A stretch of DNA of 64,000 nucleotides, taken from NCBI GenBank assembly GCA_963691755.1, contig OY829366.1, positions 1,054,001 to 1,118,000 of the forward strand, written 5' to 3'. The position numbers were made by a program, and so were the translations under genes. Below, in pieces: positions 51,107-60,073 of the stretch. The stretch is from Dinoroseobacter sp013215265. GTDB lineage: Bacteria > Pseudomonadota > Alphaproteobacteria > Rhodobacterales > Rhodobacteraceae. The first letter of the stretch is position 1; the number at the start of each line of letters is the position of its first letter. The notes beneath the pieces were generated by a model that searched no databases, was not told the DNA's origin, and worked only from the letters and a program-made list of their open reading frames with translations.

Positions 51107-52333
51107 CTACTGAAGGAAGCCCTTTTCGATGGCTGCGGCACGATAGGCTGCTTCAACATCGGCAAGCGCTTGCTCAGCGCTTTCTTTGCCCTGCATGAAG
51201 TCAGACAGTTCATTGCCGAGTGCGCTGTGCAGCAGACCCATATAGGGCAGCATTGGATAGGGGGTTGTTCCCATCTGTGCGGCTGCAAATACGCCTTGGG
51301 CAGCATCGGTCGGTTGGTAGCCTTCGATGAGCCAGACAGCGAGCGGGCTGGTTTCGTCGTTGAGCATGTCAGGGCGAATACCGTTCATCATGGCGATGAA
51401 TGTTGCTTCGGCTTCGGCGTCAGAGATGTTCTTGCCGACGGTCCAGCCGTCCCACCACAGAGTTGAGGCCGGCGTTGAGCCACCACCCACGGTCATTGGT
51501 CCAGCGATTGCATGACCTGCTTTGACTTCGTCAAGAACACCTTCGGTGGTTGTCTGCTGCGATGCGCGGGAACCCCACATGTTCATGATTGCGACGTTGC
51601 CAGCGCGGTATTCGGCGTTGGTTACGTTCGAGTCATGCGTCAGGAAGTCGGGGTTCATATATTCCGACAGCGCCTTCATCATGTTCAAAGCGTTGACACC
51701 AGCTTCGTTGTTGATGTTGGGCTCGGCCGATCCAGGCTGGAAGTGCGAACCGCCATAGCCAAGGAACATGTTGTTGAATTCCTGGGCGAGGTTCCATCCG
51801 GCTTTGTATGCGCCGCCGACAGGGTTCTGCATGATACCCTGATCACGAATGGCTTTTGCCACGTCGAGCATTTCTTCATAGGTTGTTGGGACCTCGACAC
51901 CTGCCTGCTCAAGCACGTCTTTGCGGTACATCAGGTGCTGGGCGTTTGCCATAAACGCAACAGCCATGATGTCATCGCCGATCTTGATCAGCTGGTTGCT
52001 CTGCAGACCGCCACCATGCGCGGCTACCAGATCATTTAGGGGGCGAATGACATCTTCGTTCATCAGCGCCACGATTGAGCTGTTTGCAATGATGGCCGTG
52101 GTGTATTCAGATGGGTTGCCTGATAAACCAGCCACGTTGATGGTCTTGTGTTCGGAGGTCAGGTTAGATTCGACCGACGCGCCGGTACATTCCTGCGCGG
52201 CAGCGCCCACAGCTTGAATGGCGGCGAATTCGTTGCCAACGATGCTAACCCTTGCGCCGATTTCGCAAGCATAGCCCGCGGTCGCGGCAAAGGCGGTCAT
52301 CGACCCGGCCAATGCGACTTTCTTTAGAAACAT
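51107..52333 (-). CDS. ABC transporter substrate-binding protein (COG1653 type)
   Basis: 408 residues from the ATG at 52333, with GGGAGGA upstream. The signal peptide is MFLKKVALAGSMTAFAATAGYA. The mature protein shows NSSIVALMNEDVIRPLNDLV, AQHLMYRKDVLEQAGVEVPTTYEEML and GWNLAQEFNNMFLGYGG, typical of extracellular solute-binding family 1 for sugars and polyols. It is second in the operon, behind the ATPase gene, and should define what the locus imports. The ligand cannot be deduced. Confidence 0.88.
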   Translation of the reverse strand: MFLKKVALAGSMTAFAATAGYACEIGARVSIVGNEFAAIQAVGAAAQECTGASVESNLTSEHKTINVAGLSGNPSEYTTAIIANSSIVALMNEDVIRPLNDLVAAHGGGLQSNQLIKIGDDIMAVAFMANAQHLMYRKDVLEQAGVEVPTTYEEMLDVAKAIRDQGIMQNPVGGAYKAGWNLAQEFNNMFLGYGGSHFQPGSAEPNINNEAGVNALNMMKALSEYMNPDFLTHDSNVTNAEYRAGNVAIMNMWGSRASQQTTTEGVLDEVKAGHAIAGPMTVGGGSTPASTLWWDGWTVGKNISDAEAEATFIAMMNGIRPDMLNDETSPLAVWLIEGYQPTDAAQGVFAAAQMGTTPYPMLPYMGLLHSALGNELSDFMQGKESAEQALADVEAAYRAAAIEKGFLQ

Positions 52334-52416
52334 GTGTGTTCCTCCCTTTGAGATTGGTGCATCTTGCAAGTCTGCACCTGGTTTTGACCCAATTTGAGTG
52401 GGTTCCTTACGAGGCT

Positions 52417-53466
52417 CTAGGCCTCCATTCGCGCACCTGTTTTTGCATCAAACAGGTGGCAGTGATCTTTGTGGACTTGGATTGAAACCTGATCATCGAT
52501 CTCGGCGCGGTAGGACTTGTCGGCTTTCACCGAAACAAGTGCGCCGCCAATTCGAACTGATACCATGGTACTGTCGCCCAAGAGCTCCTGCGTGTAGATC
52601 GCAGCATTGATCTCACCAGCGCCGTCGGTGACGCTGGCGTCTTCTGCGCGAAAGCCGAGGGTAATGGGACCATCTGGCGCTTGAAGCCCCGATATTTCCG
52701 TATTTTGCGCACTGAAGACACCAGCTTTTATCTCGCCTTCGATCAGGTTCATCGCCGGGTTGCCAATGAAGCTCGCGACGAACGTGTTTGCAGGGGCGTC
52801 ATAGATTTCTGTTGGCGATCCGACCTGCTGAACGACGCCTTGTTTCATAATTACCACGCGATCGGCCAAGGTCATCGCCTCGATCTGGTCATGGGTCACA
52901 TAGATCGTGGTAACAGCAAGTTCGTGGGACAAGTTTTTGATTTGTGCGCGAGTAGACACCCGAAGCTTGGCATCGAGGTTTGACAGAGGTTCGTCCATGA
53001 GGAACACGTTTGGCTCACGTACGATCGCGCGGGCCAGAGCCACACGCTGTCTTTGACCGCCTGACAATTCTGCGGGGCGGCGATGAAGGAAGTCATCGAG
53101 TTCAACCATCGCAGAAGCACGGCGCACGCGTTCGTCGTGTGAGGCAGGGTCTATGCCACGCACTTTCAACGGAAACCGAATGTTTTCGTAGACGTTCATG
53201 TTGGGGTAGAGCGCGTAGCTTTGAAAGACCATTGCAACGTCCCGGTCTTTTGGCTCGAGGTCGTTGACCCGCTTACCATCAATCAGAATATCGCCCTCAG
53301 TAGGGTCTTCTAGCCCAGCAACCATGCGCATTGTCGTAGTTTTGCCGCATCCAGATGGACCCAAAAGTACCAAAAATTCGCGGTCTGCGATCTTTAGGTC
53401 AAAACTGTCGACGCCAACAAAGCTGCCCCAACGCTTCGAAATGTTGCGCAGTTGAATTTCGGCCAT
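52417..53466 (-). CDS. CUT1 ABC transporter ATP-binding protein (UgpC/MalK type)
   Basis: 349 residues from the ATG at 53466, preceded by GAGGGGGA. Walker A GPSGCGKTT, signature LSGGQRQRVALARAIVREP, Walker B VFLMDEPLSNLDA, H-loop IYVTHDQIEAMT, and a C-terminal TOBE part with GFRAEDASV. It is the first gene of the minus-strand operon; its promoter lies between the two LacI-type palindromes and its ATG. Confidence 0.9.
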   Translation of the reverse strand: MAEIQLRNISKRWGSFVGVDSFDLKIADREFLVLLGPSGCGKTTTMRMVAGLEDPTEGDILIDGKRVNDLEPKDRDVAMVFQSYALYPNMNVYENIRFPLKVRGIDPASHDERVRRASAMVELDDFLHRRPAELSGGQRQRVALARAIVREPNVFLMDEPLSNLDAKLRVSTRAQIKNLSHELAVTTIYVTHDQIEAMTLADRVVIMKQGVVQQVGSPTEIYDAPANTFVASFIGNPAMNLIEGEIKAGVFSAQNTEISGLQAPDGPITLGFRAEDASVTDGAGEINAAIYTQELLGDSTMVSVRIGGALVSVKADKSYRAEIDDQVSIQVHKDHCHLFDAKTGARMEA

Positions 53467-53496
53467 TCGGTCCCCCTCAGGAATCATGTTGGCGCT

Positions 53497-53512
53497 TTGC
53501 ATACGTGTGCAA
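53497..53512. promoter_or_regulatory. LacI-type operator, ATPase side
   Basis: TTGCATACGTGTGCAA is a 16-bp dyad with the central CG step common to LacI-family sites. It lies 30 bp upstream of the ATPase ATG. It differs at one base from the second copy 55 bp away. Confidence 0.7.
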
Positions 53513-53551
53513 AAAAGCTAGACTCCCTGCAGATGTTTTGGCAAGGTTTTT

Positions 53552-53567
53552 TTGCATACGTTTGCAA
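53552..53567. promoter_or_regulatory. LacI-type operator, NTF2-like gene side
   Basis: TTGCATACGTTTGCAA, 8 bp before the ATG at 53576 and next to its ribosome site AAGGG. The two centres are 55 bp apart, close to five helical turns, which would allow one tetramer or two dimers to bind both sites on one face and repress both directions together. Confidence 0.7.
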
Positions 53568-53575
53568 GGGCAATT

Positions 53576-54586
53576 ATGTTTCAATCAGAAAAGCAAGTTG
53601 TTTTAGGATTTTACAGTGAACTCGATGCTGCGATTCACTCTGGTGATGAGCTCGAAATTGAAGCGTCTTTGAAGCGAAACATGTCTGAAAACGCGATATG
53701 GCGTGGGTTTCATCCATTTAACGAACACACCGGGCCTATGGCTGTCGCCAGCGCGTTTTGGCAACCGCTTGCTCGCTCGCTGAAACGGCTCCAGCGGCGC
53801 CTGGACGTCTTCATGGCGGGCGGAAACGCGATTGATGATTTTGAAAGCAACTGGGTGGTCTCAATGGGCCACTTGATGGGACTCTTTGATGAGCCCTGGC
53901 TTGGTATCGCACCGACCCGCAAGATGGTGTTTCTAAGATATTGCGAGTTCAACAGGGTCGAGAATGGTCAGATCGTTGAAACAGCGATGTATTTCGATAT
54001 CCCGCATTTGATGATGCAGGCAGGGTTGCAGCCCTTCCCGCCGCAGACCGCCGCGCATGTCGTTCAGCCAGGACCAATGACCCATGACGGCCTGATGTTT
54101 GATGTGCAACCGGGTGGTGAAGGCGTGGCAACACTCGCGGCAATGAATGCGATGATAAATGATCTAGGGACGTGGCAACTTGGACTTCCACTAGAGGAAG
54201 AACTCGCCCGTACATGGCACGATGATATGATTTGGTGGGGTCCTGCCGGGATCGGCTCGACATACACAATTGAACGCTATGCAAAGCAGCATTCCGGTCC
54301 ATTTCGTGCATCGTTCGATGAGCGTTCCAAAACAAATCACATCTGTCGAATGAGCGAAGGCCATTACGGGGGCTTCTTTGGTTGGCCCAATTTCACAGCG
54401 CGACATACGGGGGGCTTCATGGGTATGCCTGCGGGTAATGAACCCGGCGAGATGCGCGTCATCGACATTTACCGAAGAGATGGAGACAAGTTGGCAGAGA
54501 ACTGGATTTTCATCGATCTGCTTCATTTCTGGAAAACTCAAGGCGTTGATATCCTCGAACGCATGCAGGAGGTCTCACGCACATGA
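53576..54586 (+). CDS. SnoaL/NTF2-like protein (paralogue E)
   Basis: 336 residues from the ATG at 53576; the frame is open further upstream, but that part is the operator. Two repeats: NMSENAIWRGFHPFNEHTG and VFLRYCEFNRVENGQIVETAMYFDIPHLMMQ, then DDMIWWGPAGIGSTYTIERY, GGFMGMPAGNE and GDKLAENWIFIDLLHFWKTQGVDIL. The WWGPAGIG and ENW motifs place it with paralogues B and D. It is transcribed divergently from the ABC operon and overlaps the amidohydrolase gene by 4 bp (ATGA). Confidence 0.83.
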   Translation: MFQSEKQVVLGFYSELDAAIHSGDELEIEASLKRNMSENAIWRGFHPFNEHTGPMAVASAFWQPLARSLKRLQRRLDVFMAGGNAIDDFESNWVVSMGHLMGLFDEPWLGIAPTRKMVFLRYCEFNRVENGQIVETAMYFDIPHLMMQAGLQPFPPQTAAHVVQPGPMTHDGLMFDVQPGGEGVATLAAMNAMINDLGTWQLGLPLEEELARTWHDDMIWWGPAGIGSTYTIERYAKQHSGPFRASFDERSKTNHICRMSEGHYGGFFGWPNFTARHTGGFMGMPAGNEPGEMRVIDIYRRDGDKLAENWIFIDLLHFWKTQGVDILERMQEVSRT

Positions 54587-55458
54587 TTGACGCGCATCAC
54601 CACCTTTGGGACTTGTCGGCAGTGTCCTATCCATGGCTCGAAGCGCAGGGCGTAAGCAGGTTCTTTGGAGACCCGACGCCAATCCAGCGCAACTACTTGA
54701 TTGATGAATTTTGCGCAGAAGCTTCGTCCGTCGGGGTAAGGGCTTCTGTTCATATTCAAGTGGGCGCAGCAGATCCCATGGCTGAAGCAAGATGGGTACA
54801 AAGCGTTGCCGAGAGCCAACCGGATTGGCCAATGGCACAGGTCGTATTTTGTGATCTTACGGCCCCCGATCTTGGAATAAGGCTCGATGATATTCAAAAG
54901 CTTTCGACGGTTCGCGGCGTTCGCCAGATCGTGGGGCGCGCACCAGAAGAAGATAGCGTCACAGGCACAAATGGCCTGTTGGATAATCCGGCGTTCGTAG
55001 CGGGCTTAAAAGAAGCAGGCGCGAGGGGGCTAAGTTTCGATCTGCAACTCATTCCCGAACTGATGGAAAAAACAGCGCGCGTCCTGGAGCAGGCAAGCGA
55101 TACGAGAATCGCGCTTTGCCATGCAGGCTCGCCACATGATCGATCTCGTGAAGGTTTGGCGCAATGGGCAGCCGCGATGAAAAACCTGTCAGCCCTGCCA
55201 AATGTGCATTGCAAGCTTTCAGGTCTCGGGATGTTCGAGCATGACTGGACCACGAAGAGTATCAAGCCGATTGTCGATGAAGTTTTGGCCCAGTTTGGGT
55301 CGGATCGCTTGATGTATGGGTCTAATTTTCCGGTCGATAAGCTCTATTCAGATTATGATCGGCTTATGACGGCCTTTAAAGAACTCGTCCCGATCAGCGA
55401 CCATCCGAGCGTTTTCACAAATACGGCCCTAAGATTTTATGACTTGGACGACGTGTAA
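54583..55458 (+). CDS. Amidohydrolase/lactonase (COG3618, fuconolactonase-like)
   Basis: 291 residues. MIDAHHHLWDL gives the first metal-ligand pair of the TIM-barrel amidohydrolase fold. LCHAGSPHDRS and LMYGSNFPVDKLYSDYD supply later active-site positions. The family includes L-fuconolactonase, 2-pyrone-4,6-dicarboxylate lactonase and 4-sulfomuconolactonase, which open sugar or muconate lactones. AGGAGG lies 12 bases upstream, within the end of the NTF2-like gene. A lactone intermediate in this pathway is therefore a fair guess. Confidence 0.85.
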   Translation: MIDAHHHLWDLSAVSYPWLEAQGVSRFFGDPTPIQRNYLIDEFCAEASSVGVRASVHIQVGAADPMAEARWVQSVAESQPDWPMAQVVFCDLTAPDLGIRLDDIQKLSTVRGVRQIVGRAPEEDSVTGTNGLLDNPAFVAGLKEAGARGLSFDLQLIPELMEKTARVLEQASDTRIALCHAGSPHDRSREGLAQWAAAMKNLSALPNVHCKLSGLGMFEHDWTTKSIKPIVDEVLAQFGSDRLMYGSNFPVDKLYSDYDRLMTAFKELVPISDHPSVFTNTALRFYDLDDV

Positions 55459-55515
55459 ACCCGGGCGCTGTAAGGCCTTCTCCGTATTCTGTCTCAGAAA
55501 AATCTGATGCTCGCC

Positions 55516-56406
55516 CTATGCCTTTAGGTGAGTTCTCCAGTCGTGTTGAGGCATAAATCCGACCATGGACTTGGCCTTTGCATTCGAGAAGAAGGTCTCG
55601 TTGTCCGAAAGGTTCTTTCGCACTTCAACGCCCTGATAAAACTGACTAATTATTTCGGTGTTTGGGATGCTTACCGATGTATTGTCGTTTGAGACGTTAA
55701 AAACCTCATACCCCAAACCATCGGTTTCAAGACATTTTTCCACCATCTGCGCCAAATCCCGTGCGTCGATATAGGCAAAGAAATTTCGTCGTCTCAAACT
55801 TGGATTGGACATAAATGCAGGAAACATCTCTTCATATTCATGGGGCTCGATCACTTGATTGATGCGTAGCCCATAGATGTCTATGCCGCTGCGCTGCTGA
55901 AAGCTGCGCGCTGTCACCTCGTTCACGACTTTGGACATCGCATAGCTGTCTTCGGGAATTGTGGGGTGGTCTTCGTCTATGGGTATATAGTCTGGCTTCC
56001 TTTCACCATCGGCGAAGCAGATGCCATAGGCGGTTTCGGATGAGGCAAAGATGACCTTTCGAACGCCGTTACGAATTGCGGCATCGATGACGTTGTAGGT
56101 ACCCATTGTATTTACACGGTAGCACTCGTTGTCGGACGTGATCAGGATGCGCGCAATGGCAGCGAAGTGAACAACAGCGTCAAATCTGGGCATCCCTGTC
56201 CCGGGTTCAAGTTCATCAAAGCCCGCATAGCTGGTCATCGCATCATAGATTTGACCGGCGTCGGTAATGTCTGCAATGCGGTTGTCGACGCCATCAATGT
56301 TAAGCGGGATCTGATCAACATTCAGTACGCGGTGTCCTTTCGCGATCAAATGCGAAATTGCATATTTGCCGGCTTTGCCAGATCCTCCAGTAAACAATAT
56401 GCGCAT
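55516..56406 (-). CDS. NAD-dependent epimerase/dehydratase family protein
   Basis: 296 residues from the ATG at 56406 (MRILFTGGSGKAGKYAI), the extended-SDR Rossmann start. VVHFAAIARI, FASSETAYG (Ser) and DSYAMSKVVNE (YxxxK) give the catalytic triad. The family includes UDP-sugar epimerases and uronate or sugar dehydrogenases. It converges on the amidohydrolase gene and could belong functionally to the catabolic locus, but it has its own promoter. No nucleotide-sugar genes are nearby. Confidence 0.82.
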   Translation of the reverse strand: MRILFTGGSGKAGKYAISHLIAKGHRVLNVDQIPLNIDGVDNRIADITDAGQIYDAMTSYAGFDELEPGTGMPRFDAVVHFAAIARILITSDNECYRVNTMGTYNVIDAAIRNGVRKVIFASSETAYGICFADGERKPDYIPIDEDHPTIPEDSYAMSKVVNEVTARSFQQRSGIDIYGLRINQVIEPHEYEEMFPAFMSNPSLRRRNFFAYIDARDLAQMVEKCLETDGLGYEVFNVSNDNTSVSIPNTEIISQFYQGVEVRKNLSDNETFFSNAKAKSMVGFMPQHDWRTHLKA

Positions 56407-56507
56407 CGCTTTTCTCCCTACAAAAACCGTGGGCCAAGCTTGCTGTTTTTCCTCGATATGGCAATGCACTAAGGGCCAGCGCTCTAGCCTGATTTCGCGT
56501 TTTGAGG

Positions 56508-57560
56508 TTATCCGCGACGTCGCCCGAGCAACCAGATGAAGAATACTCCTCCAACCAACCCGGTGACGATCCCAATGGGCATGTCTTCTGGTGCCATTAT
56601 CGTACGCGCAACGATATCTGCCCATAAAAGGAAGATTGCACCCAAAAGCGCAGAGCCGGGCAAAACGCGACGGTAATCGCCTCCAACGATGAAGCGCACC
56701 ACATGCGGTACCATCAGTCCGACAAACCCGATGATCCCGGAAAAGGCGACCATAACGCCGGTGATGAGTGCTCCAACGACAAACACAAGCAGGCGAAAGC
56801 GCGCGACGGGTATGCCGAGGGTTGACGCCGTTTCGTCACCGATGGTCATGGCATTCAGCGCGCCAGCATGACGCAACAGCCAAATCCCACATGCGACAAG
56901 AATGACGAGCGGGTAGGCGAGCTGGCCCCATTGGGCGAGGCCCAGGCCGCCCAACATCCAAAACACCACCGTATGGGTTGCCCTTGGGTCCCCAAGGAAA
57001 ATCAGTACGTTTGCGGCGGCCATGATTATGAAAGACACGGCAACACCCGCCAGTACTAGGCGGTCCGCGCTGGTTGCATCTGCAAAACGCGAGACACCCA
57101 GCACAATCGCTGTGGCTAGCAAGGCCCCGAAAAACGCCAACAGGGGAACGGTGAGCAAACCCAAGAACAAGCCGGTATGCAGCAGCGCCAAGATAGCGCC
57201 GAAAGCGCCCCCTGATGAGATGCCCAACAAATGAGGATCAGCCAGTGGATTGCGCGTTACAGCCTGAAGGCTCGCGCCCACCATCGCCAAACCCGCGCCC
57301 ACCATCATCGCAAGCAATGCACGTGGAAAGCGGATTTCCCAGACAATTGCTTCACGACCTTGAGACCAGTTTGTCTCAACAATGCCGGGAGAAACCTTAT
57401 TTAGAAAAACGCCCCAGACGGTTCCCAGTGGGACCTGTACGGCCCCAACTGAGATCGCAATAGAAAGCGAAACCAAAAGCGCGAGCGACCCGGCAAGAAC
57501 AAAAAGGGACTGCGCCCTAATTGCTCCAGATGTTGCCAGATTACTATTGGTTTCAGGCAT
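56508..57560 (-). CDS. btuC: FecCD-type ABC permease (vitamin B12 uptake)
   Basis: 350 residues with about ten membrane helices; RNPLADPHLLGISSGGAFGA, LGIPVARFRLLVFV and GFVGLMVPHVVRFIVGGDYR are the FecCD/BtuC family blocks. It is the last gene of the riboswitch-led operon and pairs with the ATPase at 58510. Iron-siderophore transport is the alternative for this family, but the cobalamin riboswitch upstream favours B12. Confidence 0.85.
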   Translation of the reverse strand: MPETNSNLATSGAIRAQSLFVLAGSLALLVSLSIAISVGAVQVPLGTVWGVFLNKVSPGIVETNWSQGREAIVWEIRFPRALLAMMVGAGLAMVGASLQAVTRNPLADPHLLGISSGGAFGAILALLHTGLFLGLLTVPLLAFFGALLATAIVLGVSRFADATSADRLVLAGVAVSFIIMAAANVLIFLGDPRATHTVVFWMLGGLGLAQWGQLAYPLVILVACGIWLLRHAGALNAMTIGDETASTLGIPVARFRLLVFVVGALITGVMVAFSGIIGFVGLMVPHVVRFIVGGDYRRVLPGSALLGAIFLLWADIVARTIMAPEDMPIGIVTGLVGGVFFIWLLGRRRG

Positions 57561-57563
57561 ATC

Positions 57564-58499
57564 TCATTCGCTCCAGAATGCTTCCGCCAAGGTTTTGATT
57601 GCGCGAATGTTGCGAGGTCCAGGCGTTGCTTCCACGTACTCCAGCGTTACGAACCGATCGTTCTTCACGGCGTCCAGATTGGCAAATGCGGGGTTCGACA
57701 TCATGAACTCTCGCTTTTGTTCTGCAGTGACGTCTCCATAGTTTACGATCACAATGACTTCTGGATTGCGCTCGACCACTTCTTCCCAAGTCACTGTCGC
57801 CCAACTCTTTTCAAAATCATCCATGATGTTTGTGCCACCAGCCGCTTCGATCAAAGCTGTCGGCATGGCATATCGCCCGGCGGTGAAAGGTGCGTCTTCG
57901 CCGCTATCATATACAAAGACCCGCAGGGGCTCACCTGTTTCAAGCGTAGCCGCGAATGCTTCCAGATCGGCACGGTATCCATCCACCAGGTCCGATGCCC
58001 GGTCTTCTACGCCGAAGATAAGTCCGAGGTTTAGCAGATCGATGTACATATCATCGATGCTGGCTTTACCCTTTGCCATCACATGAACGCAGGACTCCGT
58101 CAGCTCATAGACAGTGATCCCGAAAGGGGCCAAAGTTTCTGGCGTGACTTCGCCCCCGACCCGCATGCCGTAGTTCCAGCCAGCAAAGAAAAAATCTGCA
58201 TCAGCCCCGACAAGGACTTCCTTTGAGGGGTAGAGCGAGGACAACTCAGGAAGTTCTTCGACGCCTTCGCGCATCTCTTCGTCCAGCGTCTTCCAGCCCG
58301 AGATACCAGTATATCCGACCATTCTGTCAGCGAGCCCCAGAACGAGCATCATCTCAGTCAGGTTTACGTCATTGGAGATCGCGCGTGTGGGCGGGGCGTC
58401 GAAGGACACGCTACGGTCGCAGCTCTGAACCGTCGTCTGTGAAAGGACAACGCCTGCGCTCAAGAAAAATGCTGCAACCGAAAGTACCGGAGACTTCAT
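57564..58499 (-). CDS. btuF: Periplasmic binding protein (BtuF/FepB-like)
   Basis: 311 residues with a signal peptide (MKSPVLSVAAFFLSAGVVLS). The mature domain has the cluster A-type fold: LTEMMLVLGLADRMVGYTG, ELSSLYPSKEVLVGADADFFFA, and IVIVNYGD near the C-terminus. It should bind cobalamin or a cobinamide-like corrinoid in the periplasm. It lies 3 bp upstream of the permease gene and 10 bp after the ATPase gene. Confidence 0.82.
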   Translation of the reverse strand: MKSPVLSVAAFFLSAGVVLSQTTVQSCDRSVSFDAPPTRAISNDVNLTEMMLVLGLADRMVGYTGISGWKTLDEEMREGVEELPELSSLYPSKEVLVGADADFFFAGWNYGMRVGGEVTPETLAPFGITVYELTESCVHVMAKGKASIDDMYIDLLNLGLIFGVEDRASDLVDGYRADLEAFAATLETGEPLRVFVYDSGEDAPFTAGRYAMPTALIEAAGGTNIMDDFEKSWATVTWEEVVERNPEVIVIVNYGDVTAEQKREFMMSNPAFANLDAVKNDRFVTLEYVEATPGPRNIRAIKTLAEAFWSE

Positions 58500-58509
58500 T
58501 ATTGTTTTC

Positions 58510-59298
58510 CTAGTGATTTCTGAGGTGGAAGGTTAAGTGATTGGTATTACTTGGCGAAAGATGCTCTTGTCGCGCAACGACGTGAAAGGCATCTGAAACG
58601 GTTTCTTCGGATAGAACTTTGTTTGGGGTACCAAAGCCCAACGATCGTCCGCCTTTCAGCATGAGAACATCGTCGCAAACACCGGACGCCAGGTTGAGGT
58701 CATGTAGCGAGGTGACGATGGTTAGAGGTAGCGTTCTGATCAGTTCGAGAACTTCCAACTGATGCCGGATGTCGAGGTGATTTGTTGGCTCATCAAGGAT
58801 CAACAAATGAGGTTCCTGAGCCAACGCCCGCGCGACCATCACGCGCTGCCTCTCGCCTCCGGAAAGGGTGCTCAAATGTCGATGTGCAAGGCCATGCAGA
58901 TCAAGTCGACGCAGAGCATTTTCGATAACGCGCGTGTCGTTTGCCCCTTGGTTGCCACCAAACCCCTGTCTGTGGGGCGTTCGACCAAGTGCAACGATCT
59001 CCCCGACTGTCAGGGCAAAATCACTGGGCTGCTCCTGCAATACGGCGGCAACGCGTTGCGCGACCGTGCGGGCGGGCAAGGCCCAGATGTCTTCGCCATT
59101 AATCAAAACTGTGCCGGTTTCTGGACGGTAATACCGATAGAGCATGCGCAGCAGAGTTGTCTTGCCCGCACCATTGGGGCCTACGATTCCGAGCACGCGG
59201 CCCGCTTCAAGTTTAAAGTTGGTTGGATATAAAACGGGCGCGCCTGTTCTTGCTGGCGTCCAGCCCACATTACGAACTTCCAGACTTGCCGGGTTCAC
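58510..59298 (-). CDS. btuD: ABC ATP-binding protein for B12 uptake
   Basis: 262 residues from a GTG at 59298 that overlaps the DUF1636 stop (GTGA). Walker A GPNGAGKTT, Q-loop VLQEQPSDF, signature LSGGERQRVMVARALAQEP, Walker B LLILDEPTNHLD and H-loop TSLHDLNLA mark the FepC/BtuD class. It energises the FecCD-type permease two genes downstream. Confidence 0.87.
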   Translation of the reverse strand: MNPASLEVRNVGWTPARTGAPVLYPTNFKLEAGRVLGIVGPNGAGKTTLLRMLYRYYRPETGTVLINGEDIWALPARTVAQRVAAVLQEQPSDFALTVGEIVALGRTPHRQGFGGNQGANDTRVIENALRRLDLHGLAHRHLSTLSGGERQRVMVARALAQEPHLLILDEPTNHLDIRHQLEVLELIRTLPLTIVTSLHDLNLASGVCDDVLMLKGGRSLGFGTPNKVLSEETVSDAFHVVARQEHLSPSNTNHLTFHLRNH

Positions 59299-59690
59299 GA
59301 CGCAAGTTCCTTGGTTTCTTCCAAGACCATCATCGCGGCAGGAACACGTGCCAGTGTTGTTTTTCGCAATTTTCCCGGGCGGTCCACGGAAGAACACCAG
59401 CCATCCTGTAAGTAAGCATAACTGCGGGCGAACGAGATGAGATCGTCGATATCTGTTTCTGGGTCGATATCTCCGAAAAGATACGTAGCCTTGCGGGTCC
59501 CGTGATAGGCGACCGTGCAGGGACGATCACAGCCCGCCATGCAGGCGACACCCGAAATCTCGAATGTCTCCGGTATTGAATCCCCTGCGAGCACCATCGC
59601 TTTGCGAAGACGGTCTATAAGTTCATAGCCTGGCTGACAGGCTGACCCTTTATGCTTACAAGACGTGCATACGGTAATTCGATGGTCCAT
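59295..59690 (-). CDS. DUF1636 (COG5469) putative metal-binding protein
   Basis: 131 residues from the ATG at 59690, with GGAGGG upstream. Cysteines are arranged as VCTSCKHKGSAC and GVACMAGCDRPC, reminiscent of thioredoxin-like ferredoxins that bind 2Fe-2S clusters. Such proteins recur in B12 operons of Rhodobacterales. As the first gene after the cobalamin riboswitch, it is expected to act with corrinoid uptake or processing; its exact job is unknown. Confidence 0.82.
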   Translation of the reverse strand: MDHRITVCTSCKHKGSACQPGYELIDRLRKAMVLAGDSIPETFEISGVACMAGCDRPCTVAYHGTRKATYLFGDIDPETDIDDLISFARSYAYLQDGWCSSVDRPGKLRKTTLARVPAAMMVLEETKELAS

Positions 59691-59830
59691 TTGGCCCTCC
59701 GCCAACGGGGCGGATCAGACGTGAAGACCTATATATGCGCGGGCGAGACCGCTTAATCATAATATGCTCCTGACAAGGCGCCCCGCCTCAATCGAGTTGA
59801 CATACAGACACCATCATTGGGGCCTGTGAT

Positions 59831-59975
59831 GGCAGGTCTCCTGACTTACGGGTCTTCGCGTCCCCCGAACCTTCCCGGGCAAATAGCCCAGTGGTCGCGT
59901 CGGGGTTGCTCACCGCTTACAGTTGCGGGGGCAGTCACGGACTTGGTGGTATTGCACCGCACCGTGTTCCCTTTT
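59831..59975 (-). promoter_or_regulatory. Cobalamin riboswitch
   Basis: On the minus strand the segment reads GGGAACACGGTGCGGTGCAA at its 5' side, then CCCCGCAACTGTAAGCGG, the B12-box region ACCACTGGGC, and AAGTCAGGAGACCTGCC at the 3' side, which are the conserved blocks of the cobalamin riboswitch. It lies about 140 bp before the DUF1636 start, so B12 should shut off the uptake operon. Confidence 0.95.
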
Positions 59976-60073
59976 CATCCGACAGCACGATGCTGGCGAA
60001 ACCATCTACTGTCCCACAAATCTGAACATGACGAGTCGGTCAAGTGCAGAGCGCGACATAAACAGGTCAAGTT

